Below are positions 19,779 through 27,906 of a stretch of 64,000 nt of DNA, piece after piece (the first letter of the stretch is position 1; the number at the start of each line of letters is the position of its first letter). The translations under genes were made by a program, and so were the position numbers. The stretch comes from a virus: IMG/VR virus record IMGVR_UViG_3300024359_000006, positions 24,350-88,349 of that record; one strand, written 5' to 3'. Under the pieces are notes generated by a model, which did no database searches, was not told the DNA's origin, and saw only the letters and a list, made by a program, of their open reading frames with translations.

Positions 19779-21779
19779 ATGGCAGAAAGTTCAAGATATT
19801 ACAAAATAGATAATGATATACTTTTAGAGTTTATCTATCACGATCAAGCAGATACCACTCCTTATGAGATAGACGTTGATGATAATGGTAGTGAGATGAA
19901 AATACTAAGTACCGATGAATCAAATCCTGCATTAACTAGACATCTTATAAATGAACTAGGCAGCGATGTTGTGAATTTCGATGTTACTGAAGATGGAGCT
20001 TATATATCAATTGAAGGATTTGCTGCAAGAACTCTGTTATTAGAAGTTGGAAAAACATATAAGTTTAATTTAAGTGCTCTTACTATTGCTGCTAACTTTG
20101 CAATTACTGGAACGAATAATGCTAGTGGATTAAGTGGAAACATATTCACATACATTCCAGCAAATACAGGAAATTTTGAATATTCTTTAACTAATTTCAT
20201 AGGTGGCAAAGTTACAGTTGGAAATGTTGCAAACCCATTATTTGCTACACCGGATGAAGAAACTGGTAATAGTATCATAACTGGCTCGGGAAGTATCGAA
20301 AGATACCATGCTGTAAATGTTAATGAAAATAAATATGCTCTTTTAGATAGTACTGAAGGATTTATAGATAGTGTAGAATGGACCGGTACTGATTCTACTG
20401 AATTATTAGCAAGTCAAACAAACGCTACAAATAATATTACTAAAATAAAATATGATAAAGTTAGACTTCATTTAAGAAGTGGTTTTAGTTTTGCAGCAAG
20501 AGGTTATGAGGGTTTTTTATTCGAAGTAAAAACTAATAGAACATCAGGAGTTCAAAACTTTTTAACTCAAATAGTTTATTTAAATACTTCAAGTTTTGAA
20601 ATTAAAAATCCAAGACCCTTTATATTAAGTGAAACTCTTTATAGTAATTTTATAGAAGTTAAACTACCAACATTAAAAGATCAGTTTGTAGATTTTAACA
20701 ATTTATTTTATGACAATGGTTCTGGCTCTAGTGACTTAGACCCTACTTCAAATTATGAAGTTTCTTTAAAATTAGTTGATGTTTTAGAAGATACTAATGG
20801 GACTGACTACATTTACACAGGAGACGAAACTAATTTCACAATTGCTAAAGAAGATGAATTCCAAGATTTTACAGTAGTTGTAGAAGAGGCAACTGATGGA
20901 GACTACTTTAAAATATATGGAGAGAAAGATAATAGTGCAGCAGACTTTGAGTCCTATATAATAAATAGAATATCGACAAGCTCAGATGACATTAGCGTTA
21001 TTTATGATATTATAGTAAATGAACAAATAGGCACAAGTTATATTGAAACATATTCAACTTCAATTACGCAAACTCAAGATTTTGAAGAGCCAATTCAATT
21101 TAGACCAATTATACAAAATGCAAATAACGCTGCAAGTTTTATGATTGATGTGACTATGAGAATTTACAATCAAACAGACAATACTCAAATTGTAAAGAGA
21201 GGAAGTTTAATCGGTAACAACGCGCCTAAATATGGTAAGAGAATGATGCAAGTAAATATAGCATCAAGTGCTAACTTAACTAGAGTATATAATACTCTTC
21301 CGGATTTACAAGCTTCAAGGAATGTTGCACAGGTGATTAATTCTAGTTTACCTAAAGCTCAAGTAAAGTATGCACCTGCATTTATTGAGAGATTAAATGT
21401 TGTAGTTAATGTAGGAAATGTAACAATAGATGATGGTCAAATTACTTCTATTAATAATCAAAGTGGTTTAGAAATATCACCATTTGATATGTATGTTAAA
21501 TTTAGTATTTCTAAAATCGACAATGGTGAAAGAAAGGCAATATCTTTTACTAATTTAAAAAATATAAAACTTAATTTTTCAGATGGCATTTATTTTAACA
21601 ATGTTACAAGTTTTAAAGATGTTGATTTAAGCAATGGAGAAGTCCTATTTAAGATAGATAAAGCAAATGCTAGTAAATTACAAGGTAAAGGTGGTCTAAA
21701 AGATAAAAAATATTATATTTCAATCGATAACGGAAGTACTGAAACTATGGTGTTTAAAGGTAAATATACAATAGTATGA
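19779..21779 (+). CDS. Large virion structural protein of unknown family
   Basis: A 666-residue protein, beta-rich, with a Tyr-rich N-terminus (SSRYYKIDNDILLEFIYHDQ). The first half has a repeated Gly/Asn/Thr-rich character seen in phage adhesin domains; the C-terminal half contains a longer helical stretch and a possible beta-sandwich (residues about 540-640). No catalytic motif seen. It overlaps the next gene start by four bases (ATGA), indicating translational coupling with the tail-tube-like protein. Probably a tail or baseplate component; function unknown. Confidence 0.5.
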   Translation: MAESSRYYKIDNDILLEFIYHDQADTTPYEIDVDDNGSEMKILSTDESNPALTRHLINELGSDVVNFDVTEDGAYISIEGFAARTLLLEVGKTYKFNLSALTIAANFAITGTNNASGLSGNIFTYIPANTGNFEYSLTNFIGGKVTVGNVANPLFATPDEETGNSIITGSGSIERYHAVNVNENKYALLDSTEGFIDSVEWTGTDSTELLASQTNATNNITKIKYDKVRLHLRSGFSFAARGYEGFLFEVKTNRTSGVQNFLTQIVYLNTSSFEIKNPRPFILSETLYSNFIEVKLPTLKDQFVDFNNLFYDNGSGSSDLDPTSNYEVSLKLVDVLEDTNGTDYIYTGDETNFTIAKEDEFQDFTVVVEEATDGDYFKIYGEKDNSAADFESYIINRISTSSDDISVIYDIIVNEQIGTSYIETYSTSITQTQDFEEPIQFRPIIQNANNAASFMIDVTMRIYNQTDNTQIVKRGSLIGNNAPKYGKRMMQVNIASSANLTRVYNTLPDLQASRNVAQVINSSLPKAQVKYAPAFIERLNVVVNVGNVTIDDGQITSINNQSGLEISPFDMYVKFSISKIDNGERKAISFTNLKNIKLNFSDGIYFNNVTSFKDVDLSNGEVLFKIDKANASKLQGKGGLKDKKYYISIDNGSTETMVFKGKYTIV

Positions 21780-22327
21780 TTTTAAATAGTAGAAATAATT
21801 TATTTGATTTTAGATTTAATAAGAATTTTATACCTAAAGAAATCGTAAAAAAGTATAAACCTTATTTAAATAAAATACCTGGAAATCTTTTTGAAGAGCC
21901 TATTGATTTTATTAATTATGGTATTCAAGGTATTAATTTACCAGGAGTTACCTTCGACCCTGTAAGCCAATCAGATAATGATGGAACTACTCGTTATTTT
22001 AGAGGTAAAATTCCAACACAAAATACTATTACTAGACAATTTACAGTTACAATGCAGCTAATGGATGGTTATATTAACTACTGGATGATGAATGACATTT
22101 TATTACATTATTATGCACCTACGACTAAACAAAAACATTTAGATGATTTAAAACTTAGAGTCTTAGATGCAGAAGGATTAGGAATAGCAAGTATTACATT
22201 TGAACAACCTATATTAAATCAAATAAGTGAGTTAACATTAAACATGGCTGAAAACGTTTCAGAATTTAATACATTTGATTTAAACTTTTATTATAATAAG
22301 TTTGAAATTAAAATGGACATAGATTAA
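21776..22327 (+). CDS. Tail tube fold protein (gp19/gp54-like)
   Basis: A 183-residue protein with the order of elements seen in T4 gp19 and gp54: a beta strand with INLPGV, a strand pair with RQFTVTMQLMDGYINYW, a helix, a strand with LRVLDAEG and IASITFEQP, and a final ISELTLNMAENVSEFNTFDL beta hairpin. Tail tube proteins stack as hexamers to make the DNA channel; gp54 starts tube assembly on the baseplate. It lies at the end of the baseplate region rather than beside the portal, which favours a gp54-type initiator or a tube-fold paralogue over the main tube protein. Not certain. Confidence 0.5.
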   Translation: MILNSRNNLFDFRFNKNFIPKEIVKKYKPYLNKIPGNLFEEPIDFINYGIQGINLPGVTFDPVSQSDNDGTTRYFRGKIPTQNTITRQFTVTMQLMDGYINYWMMNDILLHYYAPTTKQKHLDDLKLRVLDAEGLGIASITFEQPILNQISELTLNMAENVSEFNTFDLNFYYNKFEIKMDID

Positions 22328-22329
22328 AA

Positions 22330-22338
22330 GATATATAA
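22330..22338 (+). promoter_or_regulatory. GATATATAA motif close to a start codon
   Basis: The recurrent GATATATAA is only 3 nt before ATG 22342. If it is a -10-type promoter element, transcripts would begin at or past this ATG, so here it may serve a different role or be fortuitous. The same short spacing occurs before 55392 and 60900. Confidence 0.3.
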
Positions 22339-22341
22339 CTT

Positions 22342-22710
22342 ATGAAAACATTTATAGAATATTTAGAAGAAAACAGAGTTACTGAAAAGGAAATGCAACT
22401 TTTAACAGAAGGACTTCAACAAGAATGGACTCCTGAACTAGAAGAAAAAGTAGATAAAGCAGTTGATGAATTTTTAAACGAATACAGAGATAAAAATGGA
22501 GACTTAGATGTTGATAGATTTAATAATGAAATGACTAATGAAGGTCTTTTAGGTTCCATTGTAGGTGGTCTTGCTGGATTTGCTTTAGGAAAATCTATTG
22601 GAAAAATGGTAGCTAAAGTATTAGGTGTACAAAAAGGTATTCTATATGATTTATTAACTTCACGACTCGTTGGAACTGCAATCGGAGCTTCAATCGGTAA
22701 AAGGTTTTAA
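22342..22710 (+). CDS. Capsid-targeted glycine-zipper membrane protein (candidate)
   Basis: A 122-residue protein. The N-terminus MKTFIEYLEE matches the capsid-targeting pattern [FY]xx[FY][ILV]xE of T4 internal proteins, and LLTE|G at residues 21-24 is a gp21-like cleavage site. The C-terminal 50 residues form glycine-zipper helices (SIVGGLAGFALGKSIGKMV and RLVGTAIGASIGKRF), typical of proteins that insert in or pack against membranes. If packaged, it could help form an ejection channel or act on the host membrane on entry; this is inference. It overlaps no gene and is followed directly by the RuvC-like gene. Confidence 0.5.
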   Translation: MKTFIEYLEENRVTEKEMQLLTEGLQQEWTPELEEKVDKAVDEFLNEYRDKNGDLDVDRFNNEMTNEGLLGSIVGGLAGFALGKSIGKMVAKVLGVQKGILYDLLTSRLVGTAIGASIGKRF

Positions 22711-22711
22711 T

Positions 22712-23368
22712 ATGAATTTTATTACAATTGATTTTTCTTTAAACTCTCCTGGTATTTGTTTATTTAATGACAATACTAATCAATATCATTTTATTTCTTA
22801 TTTAAAAAGATCAGGTACAAAAAAGGCTATTAAGACACAGGAAGACTTAGCTTTAATGGAGGGTGTTACTCTTGTTTTTCAGCCGGATTGGGAAACTCAT
22901 GTTGATTATTCTAGTATTGAACTTGCTAAGATTAAACGTTATGATATTATGTCAAATAATATTATCGAACTAATTACAAAACATATAGATAAAGAAGACT
23001 CATTTAAGATAGCATTTGAAGGGGTATCTTATGGTAGTTCTGCTGGGACTAATAATATTATTGATATGGCAGCGGCTGCATCTATTCTTAAGATTAAACT
23101 TCTCAAATACTTTAAGCCTGAAGATATTTTAACAATAGCTCCTTCAACAATTAAAAAACATGCAGGTAAAGGTAATATGAATAAGCTAGCTTTATGGGAA
23201 GTTTTTATAAATAATTCTACTGGTGAAAAATTTCTCGAGGAGACAAAATTCTGGAAGTTCGCTAAAACCGTTGAATTCGGTAAATCTATCCCAAAGCCCT
23301 TTGATGACCTTGTAGACGCTTTCTACTTAAACTCCTTAATGAGAACCTTAGAACCTAATCTTCCCTGA
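22712..23368 (+). CDS. RuvC-like Holliday junction resolvase
   Basis: A 218-residue RNase H-fold nuclease. Visible acidic residues in the RuvC pattern are D7 in ITIDFSLNSPG, E103 in IAFEGVSYGSSAG and D198/D199/D202 in KPFDDLVDAFY. RuvC-type resolvases cut four-way junctions made during recombination-dependent replication, before DNA packaging. T4 itself uses the unrelated endonuclease VII (gp49), so this may be a functional replacement. The start is ATG 22712, one base after the preceding stop; an in-frame start at 22670 would overlap that gene. It precedes the gp32-gp61-uvsY-uvsW group. Confidence 0.7.
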   Translation: MNFITIDFSLNSPGICLFNDNTNQYHFISYLKRSGTKKAIKTQEDLALMEGVTLVFQPDWETHVDYSSIELAKIKRYDIMSNNIIELITKHIDKEDSFKIAFEGVSYGSSAGTNNIIDMAAAASILKIKLLKYFKPEDILTIAPSTIKKHAGKGNMNKLALWEVFINNSTGEKFLEETKFWKFAKTVEFGKSIPKPFDDLVDAFYLNSLMRTLEPNLP

Positions 23369-23493
23369 GGCTTAAATACTTAAGTTATATAGCCCGTTCT
23401 CTCTTTTGTTTCAGAAAATATAAAAAAAAATTAAAAAAAGTTTTTAGTCTATTTGGTTGAAACTATTCTAAAAAGAGATATATAATATTGTAT
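23369..23493 (+). other. Non-coding leader before the 43-aa gene
   Basis: 125 bases with no gene. It is AT-rich with an A-run (about 23418-23442) and ends in TTGAAA, 18 bases, then TATAAT (about 23457-23486), a near-canonical sigma70 pair overlapping the GATATATAA motif. No tRNA or strong hairpin was seen. Confidence 0.4.
23477..23485 (+). promoter_or_regulatory. GATATATAA motif with upstream TTGAAA
   Basis: GATATATAA lies 8 nt before ATG 23494. TTGAAA is 18 nt before the TATAAT within it, so a host sigma70-type promoter is possible here as well as a phage-specific one. The short distance to the ATG would give a nearly leaderless transcript. Confidence 0.45.
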
Positions 23494-23625
23494 ATGGAAA
23501 ACGATAAACTAAGTTCATATTTGAACACTAATTATCGGACCCTGTCTGAAGCAAACATAGGTGCAATAGCACAAACTAAGTCGGTTAGACGCGCAAACAA
23601 GGTTCATATTATGAAACTATTTTAA
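23494..23625 (+). CDS. Small 43-residue protein upstream of gp32
   Basis: A short open frame, ATG 23494 to TAA 23625, encoding a basic polar peptide (MENDKLSSYLNTNYRTLSEA at the start, ending HIMKLF). It directly follows a good promoter-like sequence and precedes the gp32 leader. It has relatively GC-rich codons (for example CGG, CGC, TCG) compared with its neighbours. Unknown function; it could also be a regulatory leader peptide. Confidence 0.45.
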   Translation: MENDKLSSYLNTNYRTLSEANIGAIAQTKSVRRANKVHIMKLF

Positions 23626-23664
23626 AGTTGACTATATAATATTATAAGTTTAAAGTATAAACGG

Positions 23665-23702
23665 TAAATTAAAGTAAATTAAAGATTAAAAGTAAATTAA
23701 AG
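23665..23702 (+). promoter_or_regulatory. Repeated TAAATTAAAG leader, candidate gp32 autogenous operator
   Basis: The 10-mer TAAATTAAAG occurs three times (23665-23674, 23675-23684, 23693-23702), with a related ATTAAAAG between, ending 2 nt before the gp32 ATG. T4 gp32 represses its own translation by cooperative binding to an unstructured leader containing UUAAA repeats. The same kind of repeat in the same place supports a conserved operator; an upstream pseudoknot could not be shown by eye. Confidence 0.6.
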
Positions 23703-23704
23703 TT

Positions 23705-24631
23705 ATGGAAGATTTTAACATTTTTAGCATTGGTGTCGAAGACATCAACACACATGAACAAGAGGTAAATACAACTGGAAACATGATGTATAAGCCTTCT
23801 GCCGATGATGGCAAAGACGGAACGTATAAAGCATTAATTAGATTCGTTCCTAATATTGAAAACCCAAGAAATTCATTAATTAAAAAATACGTAAACTGGC
23901 TAACAGGTCCAAACGGCGATTCTAAGTTGATTGATTCTCCAACTACAATTGGTGAACACTGTCCAGTTTCTGATGCATTTTTTAGATTAAGAAAATCAGA
24001 AAGCGCAGTTGATAGAAAGGCGTCTGATAAATTAAAAAGAAGAGAATCTTATGTAGCTCTTGTAAAAATTATCAAAGACCCTCAACAACCTGAATTAGAA
24101 GGTACTTATAAAATATTTAAATTCGGTTACAAAATCAAAGAAAAAATCGATGCGGAATTAAAGCCTAATTTTGGTGAGCCAACTCAAGTATTTGATTTAT
24201 TTGAAGGTAAAAACTTTGAATTAGTAATTACAAGACAAAACGATTATAATAACTACGACACTTCTAAATTCTCATCTTCAACATCTGCGGTCACTGTTAA
24301 AGGTAAAGCAGCAGAAAGAACTAAAGAAGATATGGATGCTATTAAAACTGAATTAGAAGGAGCCCCTTCAATGAAGCAGTTTGAATACAGACCATGGGAT
24401 GAAGACACAAGAAATTTCGTAAATAGCGTTCTTAAAATGTATTTAAACCCTGGTGAAGCAATAGATGCTGTAACTAATCAGTTTGAAACAAGCACTCCGG
24501 TACCTAAAGCTGAAAAGGCTACTTCAACTCCTAAAGCTGAAAAGGCTACTTCAACTCCTAAAGCTGAAAAGGAAGCAACACCAGCAGGTGGCGATGATTT
24601 AGAATCTTTTCTGAATGATCTCGAACTCTAA
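23705..24631 (+). CDS. 32: Single-stranded DNA-binding protein gp32
   Basis: A 308-residue gp32 homologue (T4 gp32 is 301). An N-terminal arm precedes an OB-fold core with RFVPNIENPRNS and KKYVNWLTGP, later YKIFKFGYKIKEKID, and the protein ends in an acidic tail (GGDDLESFLNDLEL), the part that in T4 contacts replication and recombination partners. A linker made of TSTPKAEKA repeats precedes the tail. Of the T4 zinc ligands only one Cys is seen (GEHCPVSDAFF), so the zinc site seems lost. gp32 coats single strands for gp43, gp61, UvsX and UvsY. Translation is probably self-regulated through the repeated leader. The primase start overlaps its 3' end. Confidence 0.9.
   Translation: MEDFNIFSIGVEDINTHEQEVNTTGNMMYKPSADDGKDGTYKALIRFVPNIENPRNSLIKKYVNWLTGPNGDSKLIDSPTTIGEHCPVSDAFFRLRKSESAVDRKASDKLKRRESYVALVKIIKDPQQPELEGTYKIFKFGYKIKEKIDAELKPNFGEPTQVFDLFEGKNFELVITRQNDYNNYDTSKFSSSTSAVTVKGKAAERTKEDMDAIKTELEGAPSMKQFEYRPWDEDTRNFVNSVLKMYLNPGEAIDAVTNQFETSTPVPKAEKATSTPKAEKATSTPKAEKEATPAGGDDLESFLNDLEL
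24503..24571 (+). repeat. 27-bp repeats in the gp32 linker
   Basis: Two full 27-bp units (24503-24529, 24530-24556) and a partial third, encoding PKAEKATST. They lengthen the flexible linker between the DNA-binding core and the acidic tail of gp32. Confidence 0.85.
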
Positions 24632-25697
24632 TATAGAATTAACATTAGAACTAAGAGAGAAGGTAAAAACACTAGTCAAAGAAGTAGTTGTAAAAACCCA
24701 CTCTAATCGCAATAAGCAAATGATAAAGGACATGTCAGGTAGATTAAACCTGGCATGTCCCTATTGCGGTGATTCTCACAAAGATGAAAATGCTAAAAGA
24801 GGCAACGTCTTTTGGAATAACTTAGGTTATTATTGTTTTAACTGTGACTACCACACTAACTTTTATTCTTTCTTAAAAGATTTCGGTATTCAACTGCCAG
24901 ATAAAATGGACGCTATTACTCTAATAGATTATATTAAGACAAATACACAGGTTAAAGACACTTCTGAAAAATTTACACCATTTGTATATGAAAAAATATT
25001 AGAGCTTTCAATTGAAATAGAAGACTTTTCAAAAGCAACTGGAGCAAAGCCTATTCAAATCGGGGATTGGATATGGTTTAAATTAAAGGAAAGGCTCTTA
25101 CACAAAAAACTAGATAGCTTTTTATTTAATCCAAGAGATCAAAGACTTTGGATTTTAAATAAATCCAATAATAATAAAATTATAGGTGCACAGTGTAGAA
25201 GAATGAAAGGGCATGGATCTAGATACTTAACATATGATCTAAGTAAAATACATGAAGCCATACTCAATAAACCTATTGAAATGGACGAGATGACTCGCCA
25301 ACAATTTAATAACGTGTCTACATTGTTTGGAGCATTAAAGGTTAATTTCCAAAATCCAGTTACAATATTCGAAGGCCCATTAGATGCAATGTTTATGAGA
25401 AACTCAATTGCATTATGTACAGTTGGAAGAGATACTACTAAATTAGACTATATTGATAGTAGTCGATATATGTTAGATAATGATGAAGCCGGCCTCAAAA
25501 AATCCATTGAAAAACTTAAATCAGGTAAAAAGGTATTTATGTGGACTAAATATCTAAAGGATAAAAAAATGGATAAATATACTATAAAAGATTTAAACGA
25601 CCTTGTAAAGGTTTGTTATAATGAAAAAATAAAGTTATCTCTGTCAGAGTTAGATGATTATTTTACTAACGATAAACTTGATATGAGATATGTTTGA
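24615..25697 (+). CDS. 61: DNA primase gp61 (DnaG type)
   Basis: A 360-residue primase (T4 gp61 is 342). The N-terminal zinc ribbon has C48, C51 (ACPYCGDS) and C74, C77 (YYCFNCDYH). A TOPRIM domain follows, with the conserved Glu in FEGPLDAMF (E253) and the metal-binding acids in LDNDEAG (D288, D290). It makes RNA primers on the lagging strand together with the helicase gp41. The gene overlaps the gp32 end by 17 nt and the next start by 8 nt. The order gp32-primase-uvsY-uvsW groups replication and recombination functions. Confidence 0.9.
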   Translation: MISNSNIELTLELREKVKTLVKEVVVKTHSNRNKQMIKDMSGRLNLACPYCGDSHKDENAKRGNVFWNNLGYYCFNCDYHTNFYSFLKDFGIQLPDKMDAITLIDYIKTNTQVKDTSEKFTPFVYEKILELSIEIEDFSKATGAKPIQIGDWIWFKLKERLLHKKLDSFLFNPRDQRLWILNKSNNNKIIGAQCRRMKGHGSRYLTYDLSKIHEAILNKPIEMDEMTRQQFNNVSTLFGALKVNFQNPVTIFEGPLDAMFMRNSIALCTVGRDTTKLDYIDSSRYMLDNDEAGLKKSIEKLKSGKKVFMWTKYLKDKKMDKYTIKDLNDLVKVCYNEKIKLSLSELDDYFTNDKLDMRYV

Positions 25698-25896
25698 TAT
25701 AGATATGGATGAGGAATTAGACAAGTTTTATAGAGATAAAAACAGGTTTAAAAATTTAAAGAAAATGTTAGATTTTAAATTTAACAAAGAAGATTTTGAA
25801 GGTAAAGGTATTAAGATGAGTCAACCTAAATTTAAAAAGAAATTGACTACATCGACGTTTATAAAAAGTAAAAGTAATAAGAAAGGACTATTTTAA
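25690..25896 (+). CDS. Small basic protein between primase and uvsY
   Basis: A 68-residue protein with an acidic N-terminus (MFDIDMDEELDKFYRDK) and a very basic second half ending KSKSNKKGLF. No family recognised. It overlaps the primase end by 8 nt and its stop overlaps the UvsY start by one base, so it is expressed with the replication genes. The short hydrophobic C-terminus could be a clamp-binding peptide, but that is speculative. Confidence 0.55.
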   Translation: MFDIDMDEELDKFYRDKNRFKNLKKMLDFKFNKEDFEGKGIKMSQPKFKKKLTTSTFIKSKSNKKGLF

Positions 25897-26339
25897 TGGA
25901 ACAACAAAAAGACACAAAGGCAAGTAAGATATTAAAGTTAGATGAAAAGTTAGGAGTACAGAGAGAAAGATGGACTAAAAAGATAACTGCACTTGCACAT
26001 GGTATTAAGACATTAAGTGGAATGGAAATTGTTATCGGTGATATTTTACATACAAGACAATTAATGGTAGAACAGTTAATGTATGTACAGCTTAAAACAA
26101 AAGAGCAGAAAAAACAAGTCGACATTAAATGGAAAGAGGCTTGGATAAGATATTACAACTATGATTATAAATTAACTGATAAAATAAAAGCACAATTTTT
26201 AGAAGCTGAATTAGCAGATGATAAAATGATTTTATCTCAGTTAGAAAATCAAGTTGAATTTTATAGAGAATCAATAAAGACTCTCGATAATATGGGATTT
26301 GCAGTACGTAATAGACTTGCAATTAAAGATCTCGTTTAA
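25896..26339 (+). CDS. uvsY: Recombination mediator UvsY
   Basis: A 147-residue helical protein (T4 UvsY is 137). The C-terminal part, VEFYRESIKTLDNMGFAVRN then RLAIKDLV, corresponds to the T4 UvsY end where LQYWGILLDF is followed by ALDAIKSRGFAIKHI. UvsY forms heptamers that load the UvsX recombinase onto gp32-covered single strands. The adjacent uvsW gene is the same neighbour as in T4, which strengthens the call. Confidence 0.7.
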   Translation: MEQQKDTKASKILKLDEKLGVQRERWTKKITALAHGIKTLSGMEIVIGDILHTRQLMVEQLMYVQLKTKEQKKQVDIKWKEAWIRYYNYDYKLTDKIKAQFLEAELADDKMILSQLENQVEFYRESIKTLDNMGFAVRNRLAIKDLV

Positions 26340-26355
26340 AAATTATGTTGAATGA

Positions 26356-27855
26356 ATGGAGCTTACTCTCACAGAGAATAAACAATATTTAAGAGTTGAT
26401 GAAGCATCTGAGCTTGAACTTGAACAACTAAACATATCACTAACTAAAAGAATCGACAGCTGGAGATTTAATCCTCTAGTAAAAAAAGGAATATGGGATG
26501 GGTACATTTCATATTTTAAAGATAATAAGTGGATTCCGGCAGGTTTATGGAGATATGTTTATAATGTTTGTAAAGAATATAGATTTGAACTTAATATTAA
26601 TGGCGTTAAAGAGCTGTTTGATAAGAATGTTACAGCATCTTATTTTGAGAAGTGGGCTTTGGCCTTCTTTGAAGGTTCAGAGATAACTCCTAGGGACTAT
26701 CAAATAGAAGCTGCGTATAATATCCTTAAGTTTAGAAAGTGTCTTAGTGAACTTGCTACGTCTGCAGGAAAGACATTAATTAGTTTCCTTACAGTTGCTT
26801 ATTTATTAGAACAAGAAAAGGCAAAGAAGATTTTATTCATTGTACCTAATGTTTCATTGGTTGTTCAAGCAACTGAAGATTTTTCAGACTATAATTATGC
26901 AAATAGGGTTAATATAAAAATTCAACAAATATTTAGTGGTAAAAAGATTAGAGATGGTAGAAATGTAGTGATAGGTACATATCAATCTCTCGTTAAAAAG
27001 AAGCAAGAATATTTTGATCAGTTTGATGCTGTTATAATTGATGAGTGTCACAAAATGAAAAGCCAATCTATTAAAACAATCTTACAGAAATGTGTAAACG
27101 CAGAATATAGATATGGTCTTTCAGGTACAATTCCTAAAGACGGCACATTAGATCGTTTAACATTGATGGCTTATACAGGTCCACTAATCAGTGAGGTGAG
27201 TGCTAGTTTCTTACAACAAGAGGGGTATATAGCAAATTGTAAGGTTAAAGTAATTGAAATGGATTATGCACCTGAAAGTGCTAAGAATGCCTTTACAGAA
27301 ATGGCTCAAAACAGATATGAAAACAAGGACTTATTTCAATTAGAACAAAACTACATAATTAATTCAGAACCAAGATTAAATTTTATATGTAAGGTTATTG
27401 GTAAAATACCAAGAAATAGTCTTGTACTTTTTCATAGGATTGAACATGGAAAAAAGGTTTATGAAAAACTTAGACAAGAAAGTAATAAAGCGGTCTATTA
27501 TGTAGATGGCGGCACAGACAAGGATATTAGAGAAGAGTATAAGAAAAAGATGGAAGCTGGAGATGAGGTTGCAATCGTTGCAAGTTATGGTACATTCTCT
27601 ACAGGTATATCAATTAAAAAAATTCACAATATCTTTTTTACAGAAAGTTTTAAGTCTGAGGTTATTATTAGACAATCAATTGGTAGAGGATTAAGACAAC
27701 ATCACTCTAAAAGTAGTGTTCTTATTATAGACTTTGTAGATGATTTGGCCACTACAGAATGGAGTAATTATTTAATGAAACACTCTAAAGCAAGACAATC
27801 AATATACAAAGAACAACAGTTTGAGTACAGTGTAAAGAAATTTCAATTTGAGTGA
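26356..27855 (+). CDS. uvsW: Recombination helicase UvsW
   Basis: A 499-residue superfamily 2 helicase (T4 UvsW is about 503). An N-terminal region precedes the Q-like motif (ITPRDYQIEAA), Walker A in ATSAGKTLISF (S136-T140), DECH box (D229-H232), LSGTIPKDGT (motif III region), and a second RecA-like domain with IRQSIGRGLRQ (motif VI). UvsW unwinds R-loops and branches Holliday junctions, switching T4 from origin to recombination-dependent replication. It follows UvsY and is followed by a new candidate promoter. Confidence 0.9.
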   Translation: MELTLTENKQYLRVDEASELELEQLNISLTKRIDSWRFNPLVKKGIWDGYISYFKDNKWIPAGLWRYVYNVCKEYRFELNINGVKELFDKNVTASYFEKWALAFFEGSEITPRDYQIEAAYNILKFRKCLSELATSAGKTLISFLTVAYLLEQEKAKKILFIVPNVSLVVQATEDFSDYNYANRVNIKIQQIFSGKKIRDGRNVVIGTYQSLVKKKQEYFDQFDAVIIDECHKMKSQSIKTILQKCVNAEYRYGLSGTIPKDGTLDRLTLMAYTGPLISEVSASFLQQEGYIANCKVKVIEMDYAPESAKNAFTEMAQNRYENKDLFQLEQNYIINSEPRLNFICKVIGKIPRNSLVLFHRIEHGKKVYEKLRQESNKAVYYVDGGTDKDIREEYKKKMEAGDEVAIVASYGTFSTGISIKKIHNIFFTESFKSEVIIRQSIGRGLRQHHSKSSVLIIDFVDDLATTEWSNYLMKHSKARQSIYKEQQFEYSVKKFQFE

Positions 27856-27865
27856 TATTTAAGGT

Positions 27866-27874
27866 GATATATAA
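27866..27874 (+). promoter_or_regulatory. GATATATAA motif (candidate promoter)
   Basis: Located in the 51-nt gap before ATG 27907. TTGAGT upstream (about 27849) and TATAAT within the site also give a sigma70-like pair. It would start transcription of the accessory head-cargo cassette. Confidence 0.5.
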
Positions 27875-27906
27875 TTATAATATAGTAATAAAAAAACATA
27901 ATAAAA

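Noticed and set aside
22670-22711. Upstream start for the RuvC-like gene
   Set aside because: It would overlap the preceding gene by 41 bases and its added residues do not belong to the family; ATG 22712 fits the D7 motif.
23369-23704. tRNA genes in the largest gap
   Set aside because: No cloverleaf or CCA-type acceptor was found by reading; the region holds a small gene and leaders.
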